Position numbers and translations under genes: made by a program. Of a stretch of 40,771 bases of DNA, positions 20,105-27,484 are shown piece after piece. Each line of letters opens with the position of its first letter. Positions within the stretch are counted from its first letter, which is position 1. The notes under the pieces were generated by a model. That model was not told the DNA's origin. It searched no databases and worked only from the letters and a program-made list of their open reading frames with translations. Source of the DNA: Dehalococcoidia bacterium (GTDB lineage Bacteria > Chloroflexota > Dehalococcoidia > Lucifugimonadales > Lucifugimonadaceae); contig JAPYUK010000015.1 of the NCBI GenBank assembly GCA_029936155.1, forward strand, positions 1 through 40,771, given 5' to 3'.

Positions 20105-20398
20105 TTGCAACTGCTCATTACAGACGACGCCAGAGACTACCTAGACAGGCGTGAACGACCCGTGGCTCTCGACTATCTTTCCAGTCTCGGCTGAGGCGGT
20201 CACGCCTCGGTGTCGGTCGACACCTACGCAAAGAAAGCCAACATCACTGCCTATCAGAGAATCAAAGATAAAGGCGTGGATGTTCTCGTATCGAAGAACC
20301 TCGCCTCACGTGCCGCTGCCGTACTAATCGAGCAAAAGAAATTTCTCTTCTTCAAATGGCTGTCCGTAAGAGCGCAGCTCTACGGTCACGCCACCTGA
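20105..20398 (+). CDS. Candidate selenoprotein, CC/Se-motif-like small protein with in-frame UGA (Sec) at codon 30
   Basis: TTG start at 20105, AGGA at 20095-20098; translation MQLLITDDARDYLDRRERPVALDYLSSLG-U-GGHASVSVDTYAKKANITAYQRIKDKGVDVLVSKNLASRAAAVLIEQKKFLFFKWLSVRAQLYGHAT*; coding-like on both sides of UGA at 20192-20194; SECIS-like hairpin follows. Confidence 0.75.
20192..20224 (+). promoter_or_regulatory. Candidate bacterial SECIS element
   Basis: UGA followed by GGTGTC-GGTC-GACACC (20209-20224), a perfect 6-bp stem with GGUC loop whose first G is 21 nt after the UGA; a second perfect hairpin GAGGCG-GTCA-CGCCTC (20193-20208) abuts it. Confidence 0.7.
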
Positions 20399-20450
20399 AG
20401 TCACTAACCCCTCTGGCCGTGCGCCGGGTACAAACACTTCGAACCAAACA

Positions 20451-20488
20451 AAAGCCCGCCCACTCTTAGTTGAGCGGTTGGGCTTTTT
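20451..20488 (+). terminator. Intrinsic terminator downstream of the candidate selenoprotein gene
   Basis: AAAGCCC...GGGCTTT stem followed by TT; closes the + strand unit. Confidence 0.7.
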
Positions 20489-20508
20489 ACTTTTGTGCTG
20501 TTAGGAAT

Positions 20509-20640
20509 TTACGAAAACGACTCATAGAGTCCGCCGACTACGAGGCCGAACAGCAGGTGAACTAGAAGGGCACCCATGGCTGTCATTCCGCCGAGCTTTA
20601 GTGCGAAGAACCCTTGGTGCTGCGACCGCACTGTGCTACG
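20509..20640 (-). pseudogene. C-terminal fragment of a small membrane protein
   Basis: Minus frame QGFFALKLGGMTAMGALLVHLLFGLVVGGLYESFS*; different frame from the adjacent PlsY fragment, no N-terminus. Confidence 0.5.
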
Positions 20641-20831
20641 TCCGCGGCCAGCACCAACAATCCCGACCGCCACCCAAGCGTTCGAACAGCGTTGACCGTT
20701 CCATCGTTCCCATGCTCACGAATATCGACCCCGCACTGAAGCCGACCATCCCAATAAGCAGCAGGAATTCCGCCAATCAAATACGAGATGGCAACGAGCA
20801 GGGCGGCAATCAGAAGTTCAACAAACATCAA
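20598..20831 (-). pseudogene. PlsY (glycerol-3-phosphate acyltransferase) N-terminal remnant
   Basis: MMFVELLIAALLVAISYLIGGIPAAYWDGRLQCGVDIREHGNDGTVNAVRTLGWRSGLLVLAADVAQ...; PlsY-like YLIGSIP and VDIREHGSGN..N.LRTLG region, but truncated at about 70 aa with a degraded GSGNxGATN motif. Confidence 0.7.
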
Positions 20832-20914
20832 AACTTGGATGCGCCCACAATCCGATCAGTTGCACAAATCACCAACCCGGCGCCAACCGTTCTCAAGAAA
20901 ACAGGCCGTCGGCA

Positions 20915-21778
20915 TTAGATGTCGAGGGCCATTAGCTCTTCGGCGTAGATGACCTGGCCGCCGTAGACCTCTCGAATATCGCCGATACCCTTCTCGAGCG
21001 GACCATGCTGCGAGATGTGAGCGCCCATGTGCACCAGTATCAGTTTCTTCACACCGGCCTCTTCCGCCATGCGAGCTGCCCCTGTCGTGCCACACTGACC
21101 CGGTGCTTCGCCATCAGCGTCCATGCACTCCTGATCGTCCCAGCACATGCACAGCATCACGTCAGCGTCCTTCGCCAGATCGACAATCGACTGGCACGGT
21201 TGAGTGTCCCCGGTGAACACAACCGACTTGCCAGACTTCGTTTCGATGCGATATGCAAGCGAATCGAGATACGGCTGCACGTGCTCAGCGTTCGCGGACG
21301 TCACTTCCCAGTTTTTCGCTGTGTGGACAGTCCCGACGCCAACGTCGCGTGCCTTGATCTTGGGTGCACGGCGGGGCATCACGCCGCCCCGATTCATGTA
21401 CACCTTTTGTGAAAGCGGGTGGTAAATACGAGCCTTCCAATCGTGCGAAAAAATCCCATTCTCACCGATCACACCCTCTGTGATTTTCTCGGTGAGAGTT
21501 GGGCCAAAGACCTGGAGCTGATTCTCCTTACCGATCGACTGGTCAAATCGAGTGAGAAGGAAGCATGGGTAGTCGATATCGTGATCGAAGTGGTGATGAG
21601 TGAAGAAAATGTAGTCGATATCTAGCGGCCAGAGTCCGGCCTGGACCAGCTTGTGAGTCGTTGCCGGACCGCAATCGAACATGATCTTCTCGCCCTCGAT
21701 TTCGAGAACGTACGCAGAACCGAACCGAGTTGGTGTCGGGGTTGGTGTTCCTGCCCCTAATACGTAGAGCCTTGCCAT
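20915..21778 (-). CDS. MBL-fold metallo-hydrolase (RNase Z/arylsulfatase-like)
   Basis: FFTHHHFDHDIDYP (HxHxDH), VFTGDTQPC, LILVHMGAH; start ATG at 21778. Confidence 0.92.
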   Translation of the reverse strand: MARLYVLGAGTPTPTPTRFGSAYVLEIEGEKIMFDCGPATTHKLVQAGLWPLDIDYIFFTHHHFDHDIDYPCFLLTRFDQSIGKENQLQVFGPTLTEKITEGVIGENGIFSHDWKARIYHPLSQKVYMNRGGVMPRRAPKIKARDVGVGTVHTAKNWEVTSANAEHVQPYLDSLAYRIETKSGKSVVFTGDTQPCQSIVDLAKDADVMLCMCWDDQECMDADGEAPGQCGTTGAARMAEEAGVKKLILVHMGAHISQHGPLEKGIGDIREVYGGQVIYAEELMALDI

Positions 21779-22022
21779 TCGATCCTGCCTCCGCAACTGA
21801 TATCCCGCGTCTGGAGCAGATCATATTCTTGCCCCACAGCGCGTAATCCGAGCGAATTGCGTGAATGTTTGAAAATTGCCCATTTTCGTCAATATTCGCT
21901 AAATCGCGTACAAAACGGCACTAGGAACTGATTAGCCGGTACCGGATAGGATGCCGCCGTTCGATCCCGCATATGGATCAAACGACGTTGCGGTGTCCGC
22001 CGTGACAAATGGAGGTGCGACG

Positions 22023-22319
22023 ATGCTGTATTTCAAATCTTGCCTGCGATGCAAAGACGGAACTGTCGAGCTTGGATCCGACAATTTTGGATCGTTCCTC
22101 AGCTGCCTTACCTGCGGCTACACGATCAACTCTCGATCGATTCGATCAAATGGGTCAATTGAAGAACCGTCCACTCTTGAAGAGGACGTTGTAATGGCAC
22201 CTGAGCTTCAGCCGGTAGCAGCTACTGACGAGACTGATGCGCCCGACTTCGAACCCTACATCGACATCTTCGAAGAAGAGCTGGTAGAACTAGAAGCCGG
22301 TATAGAAGCGGCGATTTAG
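22023..22319 (+). CDS. Small zinc-ribbon protein with acidic C-terminal tail
   Basis: MLYFKSCLRCKDGTVELGSDNFGSFLSCLTCGYTINSRS (CxxC...CxxC), acidic tail; GGAGGTG RBS 6 nt upstream of ATG at 22023. Confidence 0.8.
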   Translation: MLYFKSCLRCKDGTVELGSDNFGSFLSCLTCGYTINSRSIRSNGSIEEPSTLEEDVVMAPELQPVAATDETDAPDFEPYIDIFEEELVELEAGIEAAI

Positions 22320-22445
22320 CCTGATCTGAACTATCCGCTCTCCCTGTGAGAGACCGGTGTCGCGGACAGGCCCCAAGTGCGAATGCACGCTCGGGTTCAG
22401 ATCGTTAGGGTGTGGGTGAGATCGGTCGCATTGACTTTCGATTGC

Positions 22446-23495
22446 TCACTCCACTTCGACGTTCGTCATGGCGTTTTCCACGCGACCTTCGCCCCTCAAT
22501 CCGAATGCGCCGGCCAGAAGCTCGTATGAACGTTGGCGTTCGGCATAGTCGTGTGTGATTGTTAGGACGATCACATCATCGGTCTCATACTGTTCGGCAA
22601 GACTCTCAATCTTCGCCTTGACCGTCTCCGGGTCACCTTCGATTGATTTCGACCGCTGTTGCTCAATGAATCCCTCATCGGCCTCATCGAAGTCCATCGC
22701 CTTTATCTCATCCACCGACGGCACACCCTTCATTTCCTGGCCTTTGTTGCGCATTAATCGCATGACGTGACGGCACGTTGCGAGATCGTGTGCACGTTCC
22801 GTTGTATCGGCAGTAATGGCAGAAATGCCGATGTTGACTCGTGGCTTGTCGAACCACTCCGACGGTTCGAAATTGTCGCGGTACCACTTCACGCACTCTG
22901 GCCCACCGCCTTGAGAAATGAAATGAGCGAACGAAAGCGGCAGTCCCAGTCTCGCCGCGATACCCGCGCTGCCCAACGACGAGCTCAGCAGCCACGGGAC
23001 CGCCCAGTTAGGTGCGGCTGGCATTGCCCGAAGCCTGCTGAGCGGGTGGTCGGCGGGGAACGTCTCGCTCAGATATCGCATCAAGTCATAGACCTGCTGC
23101 GGGTACTTTTCGATCGGAAAGGTGTTTGGACCAGCTTGCAGCGCGTAACTGGCCATCTGATCAGATCCGGGTGCGCGACCGATACCCATATCCACACGGC
23201 CGGGGGCCAGTGCCTCAAGCATTCGGAATACCTCGGCCACTTTGAATGGGCTGTAATGCGACAGCATCACCCCACCAGTACCGATCCGAATGTTTTTCGT
23301 TCGTGCGGTCATGGCCGCGAGCAGGATTTCCGGGCTGGCGTCAGCAAGCGTTCCAGAGCTGTGATGCTCAGCCAGCCAGTAGCGGGTGTAGCCCCACCTA
23401 TCGGCTGCACATGCGAGATTGAGAGTTGCTTGGACGGCTTCGTGTGCCGTTTTACCGACGCTTATGGGAGATTGATCAAGGACGGAGAGTTTCAA
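22446..23495 (-). CDS. LLM class flavin-dependent oxidoreductase (luciferase-like)
   Basis: LSVLDQSPISVGKTAHEAV, RYWLAEHHSSGTLADASPEIL, IGTGGVMLSHYSPFKVAE, GIGRAPGSD. Confidence 0.95.
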   Translation of the reverse strand: MKLSVLDQSPISVGKTAHEAVQATLNLACAADRWGYTRYWLAEHHSSGTLADASPEILLAAMTARTKNIRIGTGGVMLSHYSPFKVAEVFRMLEALAPGRVDMGIGRAPGSDQMASYALQAGPNTFPIEKYPQQVYDLMRYLSETFPADHPLSRLRAMPAAPNWAVPWLLSSSLGSAGIAARLGLPLSFAHFISQGGGPECVKWYRDNFEPSEWFDKPRVNIGISAITADTTERAHDLATCRHVMRLMRNKGQEMKGVPSVDEIKAMDFDEADEGFIEQQRSKSIEGDPETVKAKIESLAEQYETDDVIVLTITHDYAERQRSYELLAGAFGLRGEGRVENAMTNVEVE

Positions 23496-24564
23496 GCCGA
23501 TCCAGCCCTAATTCATTGGTCGCACTATCGAACCACTCGACAACTTCGCGGTGCAGTGGAATACCGTCTCGCTCGCGAATCTCGGTCTCTTCATGCTCAG
23601 GTAACCCTGCGTAATAGACACGATCGTGACCCGGAGACGGTGGCGTCTCAACCAGATAGGTCAGGAATTCGTCCATCGACGATTTGAATTCAGCGACATC
23701 ACGAAATGCATCGATGCTATAAGCCGCTACAAACTGAGAACCGTTGCCTGGCGGATCGGTCACTCCGAACAGTCCTGCCGAGAGAATTCCCGAGAAGACT
23801 TGCCCGATCACAGCCATGCCGTAGCCCTTGTGCGATCCCAGTTCCCGTGTTGAACCCCAAGGCAGCAAACGAACACCTTCTGGCACGTCCTGCTCCTCCA
23901 TGATCGGTGTGCCTTCCTCGTCGGCCATAAGTCCCGGCAACAGCTGCGCGCCCGTGCGTCGTAGCAGCTGAATTTTGTTGGCAGCGACGGAAGACGAAGA
24001 AATATCGAGAACAAACGGCGGCATCTTGTCGGCAGGAACAGCCCATGCATGCGGCACCGCGCCAACACGAGGCTCTGCTCCGTAGGTTGGAACCATCACA
24101 GCACCACCACCCGTGATCGCGTAGCCGATCATGTCGTGGGGCATGGCTCGCATAGCGTGATAAGCCATCATCCCGGCATGATTGCTATTATGGATCGTCA
24201 CCGCTCCGATCCCAACCTTCTTGGCCTTCTCGATAGCGATATCCATCGCCCTTGGGACGACTACTAGCCCGTGGCCCTTGTCGCCGTCGATAGTCGCAAC
24301 GGCTGAGGTATCGTGTGTTATTTTCCAGTCTGGAGTTGGATTGATCTTGCCGCTTTCGAACGCTTCTCTGTAAACCCGCAGCATGTTAGATACGCCGTGC
24401 GTTTCGCAGCCTCGAATGTCGGCAGTTACCAGTCCATCAGCAGCAAGCTCGGAGTCTTCTCGAGGCATCCCGAACGCTTCAAAAAGATCGGTCGTGGCCT
24501 TGAAAAGATCCGCCCGCCGGACCATTACCTTGTCTTCTTCTGGAACGTGAAAGTGTTCAAGCAT
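23476..24564 (-). CDS. Ldh family oxidoreductase (malate/L-lactate/sulfolactate dehydrogenase-like)
   Basis: ADIRGCETHGVSNMLR, GIGAVTIHNSNHAGMMAYH, HAWAVPADKMPPFVLDISSSSVAANKI. Confidence 0.95.
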   Translation of the reverse strand: MLEHFHVPEEDKVMVRRADLFKATTDLFEAFGMPREDSELAADGLVTADIRGCETHGVSNMLRVYREAFESGKINPTPDWKITHDTSAVATIDGDKGHGLVVVPRAMDIAIEKAKKVGIGAVTIHNSNHAGMMAYHAMRAMPHDMIGYAITGGGAVMVPTYGAEPRVGAVPHAWAVPADKMPPFVLDISSSSVAANKIQLLRRTGAQLLPGLMADEEGTPIMEEQDVPEGVRLLPWGSTRELGSHKGYGMAVIGQVFSGILSAGLFGVTDPPGNGSQFVAAYSIDAFRDVAEFKSSMDEFLTYLVETPPSPGHDRVYYAGLPEHEETEIRERDGIPLHREVVEWFDSATNELGLDRLETLRP

Positions 24565-24576
24565 ATTTCTTACTTC

Positions 24577-25653
24577 CTATCGTTCCAGTGGTGCGAGATT
24601 GAATTCGGCAGTGGCTTGATCGAACCAATCGACCACCTCTTCGTGAAGCGGGATACCACGCTCGTGGCGGTCGATCGACTCTTCATGCTCGGGAAGACCA
24701 GCGTAATAGACACGATCATGCCCCGGCGCTGGCGGAGTCTCTCTCAGATACTTTAAGAAATCGTCCATCGAGCTTTTGAATCGCTGCAGGTCGGTAAATG
24801 CTTCGATCGAATACGCAGCAACGACATGCGACATGTGCCCGCTTTCGTACGGTCCGAAAGCACCATCAGAGAGAATCCCGCCGAACACCTGCGCAATCGC
24901 ACTCAGCCCATAGCCCTTGTGCGATCCAAGTTCACGCGTCGCACCGTTTGGAAGAACGATCGTCTCTTCTGGAATCTCTCGCTCATCCATGATTGGCGTG
25001 CCATCGGCCTGCGCCATGATTCCGGGAATGGTCATCGACTTCATCCGCCTGAGCAGTTGAACCTTGTTAGCGGCGACCGACGACGACGAAATATCGAGTA
25101 CGAACGGCGGCTCTTTGTCGGCAGGAACAGCCCAGGCGTGTGGGTTTGGAGCAAGTCTAGGTTCGGCCCCGAAAGTCGGAGGCATGCTCTGACCACCGGC
25201 GGTGATCGAGTAACCGATCATGTCGTGCTTAAGCGCCATCATGGCGTGGTAGGCGATCATTCCGGCGTGACGACCGTTGCCCATCGTAATCATCCCAATG
25301 CCGGTTTCGCCTGCCTTTTCTATCGCCAGTTTCATGACCTGCGGTATCACCGCAATGCCCAGCCCACGATCGCAATCGACGTTTGCTGTTGTGGCAGTTT
25401 CTCTTGTGATAGTCCAGTTCGGCGTCGGGTTGATAAACCCTTCGGCGACGCCTTCTATGTACCGGCGCATCATGTTCGAAACGCCGTGAGTATCGACGCC
25501 ACGGGTATCGGAAAGGAGCAGCACATCAGTGGCTTGCCACGCGTCCTGCTCGGAAAAACCGATCTTCAAAAAGAGTTCGTTGACCGTCTTTCGCAGAGCG
25601 TCCGGCATGATCCGGACCTCATCCTCTTCAGCAACATGAAAATGTTCGAGCAT
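24577..25653 (-). CDS. Ldh family oxidoreductase (tandem paralogue)
   Basis: SDTRGVDTHGVSNMMRR, GIGMITMGNGRHAGMIAYH, same N- and C-terminal segments as 23476..24564. Confidence 0.95.
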   Translation of the reverse strand: MLEHFHVAEEDEVRIMPDALRKTVNELFLKIGFSEQDAWQATDVLLLSDTRGVDTHGVSNMMRRYIEGVAEGFINPTPNWTITRETATTANVDCDRGLGIAVIPQVMKLAIEKAGETGIGMITMGNGRHAGMIAYHAMMALKHDMIGYSITAGGQSMPPTFGAEPRLAPNPHAWAVPADKEPPFVLDISSSSVAANKVQLLRRMKSMTIPGIMAQADGTPIMDEREIPEETIVLPNGATRELGSHKGYGLSAIAQVFGGILSDGAFGPYESGHMSHVVAAYSIEAFTDLQRFKSSMDDFLKYLRETPPAPGHDRVYYAGLPEHEESIDRHERGIPLHEEVVDWFDQATAEFNLAPLER

Positions 25654-25855
25654 TGTTGTGTTTCGAAACCTTGGCGACTGGTGGATTAACTACAGCGGAG
25701 AACGAACTCCGCTGAACCTCACGAAACTAGTCGCAAACATACGCCTGAATCAGCAGCGCGTAAATCTAAATCCTAGATAGAAGCAGTGTCTCGAACCGAT
25801 CTGTCAGATACGATTCAGCCATCATTTACCTAAGAGCGAATCGGCGGAGCAAACA

Positions 25856-26251
25856 TTGCAAGACCTCAAGATAGCGGCGATACAGATGACGTCGGCTGTG
25901 GGCGATATCGAGGGCAACCTGACTTCGATTGACCGGCTGCTTGGCGATGCTGTGCGGCAGGGCGCCGACATTGCCTGTTTTCCTGAGCTTTGCGTCAGCG
26001 GCTACAACACCGTCTTCGCAGCCATCTGCAATCAGGTGCGCGACAACGATGCAGGACATACGTTCTCAGGCGTAACGTTCGTGTGTGATCCGACCGGCAA
26101 GTTGATGGCACAGGCGAACGATGGCGCCAATGAAGAGATTGTCCTTGCCGATCTCGAAGCAGTTTCACTTGAAAAAGCACGTCACGTACCCGAAACTTTC
26201 TTCAGGCACTTCCGCCGACCTGAAATCTATGACGCTTGGAGAAGCAATTAA
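25856..26251 (+). pseudogene. Carbon-nitrogen hydrolase (nitrilase superfamily) with the catalytic middle missing
   Basis: N-terminal IAAIQMTSAVGDIEGNLTSIDRLLGDAVRQGADIACFPELCVSGYN joined in-frame to C-terminal NQVRDNDAGHTFSGVTFVCDPTGKLMAQANDGANEEIVLADLEAVSLEKARHVPETFFRHFRRPEIYDAW; Lys and Cys regions absent; TTG start. Confidence 0.8.
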
Positions 26252-26791
26252 TTGTCTCCACAGGAAATCGCGAAAAAGCTGCACAGCGTGCCGGGTCGTG
26301 GGTGCGTGGTAGTTACCGGTTCAGGAATTCAGTCGATCAGCGACTTATTCGCAGAACCGGGAACTTCTCGAACCATTCTCGAAGCTCAGGTACCGTACGC
26401 ACGCAAAGCTCTCGACGAGTTCGTTGGCGTACAGGCTGATCAGCACGTCTCTGCTGAAGAGGCGCTTCTCATCGCTCAAGCGGCGCTAAAAAGGGCACAG
26501 CATCTGGCCAACGAAGATGATGGCGTCCAATTGCTGTTTGGGGTGGGTTGTACGGCCGCTGTGGCAACAGATAGGGTTCGTCGTGGCGAAGATCGCGCTC
26601 ACATAGCCTGGACCGACGGTGCACGCTCAGGCGGTACTTCTATCTGGTTCGATAAGCAAATAAGAAGCCGTGCTGACGAAGATGCGGTTGTATCGGCGAT
26701 AATATTGAACTCGATCGCGGAAGTATTGAACATCGAAGAGCGGTTGGAACTGAACGTTCTCGAAACGGAACGATTTGATGAAATCAATTGA
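26252..26791 (+). CDS. CinA C-terminal-like domain protein (PncC-like, non-canonical active site)
   Basis: VVVTGSGIQSISDLFAEPGTSRTILEAQVPYARKALDEFVG, LLFGVGCTAAVATDRVRRGEDRAHIAW; starts with TTG right after nitrilase stop. Confidence 0.7.
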   Translation: MSPQEIAKKLHSVPGRGCVVVTGSGIQSISDLFAEPGTSRTILEAQVPYARKALDEFVGVQADQHVSAEEALLIAQAALKRAQHLANEDDGVQLLFGVGCTAAVATDRVRRGEDRAHIAWTDGARSGGTSIWFDKQIRSRADEDAVVSAIILNSIAEVLNIEERLELNVLETERFDEIN

Positions 26792-27398
26792 TCGACTGTA
26801 TGCAGAAGAGATTGGCGCGCTCGTAATCTCGCCCGACGGCAGGGTAGACGAGAACCTTCCCTCGCACCCGTTGATACTCTCCGGCTCGTTTAATCCGCTC
26901 CACGATGGACATCGAGCGATGATCGAAGCGGCTTCACAAGTCGTTGATCGACCGGCCTTCTGCGAGATATCGATCGAAAACGTCGACAAACCTGTGCTCC
27001 CACGCCCAGAGCTCGATAGGCGTGCCGCACAGATCACGGCAAGCGGCAACTCGCTCATCGTGACCAGCGCCCCGCGTTTCACTGAGAAATCCTCACTAGT
27101 CCCCGGTGCAACATTCGTGATCGGCTTCGATACCTACATACGATTGATGGACGACAGGTACTACCCGGATCACGTTACTGAAGGTGTTTCGGCTGTAGAA
27201 AATTCTCTGGACCTGATTCACGAAAACGGCTGTCGCTTCGTTGTTGCCGGTAGAGTCGATGATCATAGTCAGTTCCGGGGGCTGCACGATATAGAATTTG
27301 AAGTGCCACAGCGTTTTCGCAGCATGTTCACCGAGCTTTCCGAATCAGAGTTCCGCTCTGATTTATCTTCGACCCAAATTCGCAACAGTTTGAACTAG
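26775..27398 (+). CDS. Nucleotidylyltransferase-fold protein (NMNAT-like)
   Basis: LSGSFNPLHDGHRAMIEAA (HxGH), FVIGFDTYIRLMDDRYYPD, SSTQIRNSL (ISSTxIR-like); ATG overlaps 3' end of the CinA-like ORF. Confidence 0.85.
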   Translation: MMKSIDRLYAEEIGALVISPDGRVDENLPSHPLILSGSFNPLHDGHRAMIEAASQVVDRPAFCEISIENVDKPVLPRPELDRRAAQITASGNSLIVTSAPRFTEKSSLVPGATFVIGFDTYIRLMDDRYYPDHVTEGVSAVENSLDLIHENGCRFVVAGRVDDHSQFRGLHDIEFEVPQRFRSMFTELSESEFRSDLSSTQIRNSLN

Positions 27399-27484
27399 CA
27401 CGGTAACATCGAACATCGATTTCGTTCAGACATGCATCTAACGCCGGTATACAGGCGCTTTCTAATACACAAACAAGGACACTA

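Noticed and set aside
22323-22403. tRNA-like cloverleaf (three hairpins in a closing stem)
   Set aside because: No T-loop consensus, no 7-nt anticodon loop and wrong arm sizes; kept only as a weak structured-RNA finding.
22767-23687. Long plus-strand ORF (306 aa) antisense to the LLM/Ldh genes
   Set aside because: Arg/His/Cys-rich composition typical of the shadow of a real gene; lies opposite well-supported CDS.
24826-25689. 287-aa plus-strand ORF antisense to the second Ldh gene
   Set aside because: Shadow ORF of a confidently identified oxidoreductase; no recognisable motif.
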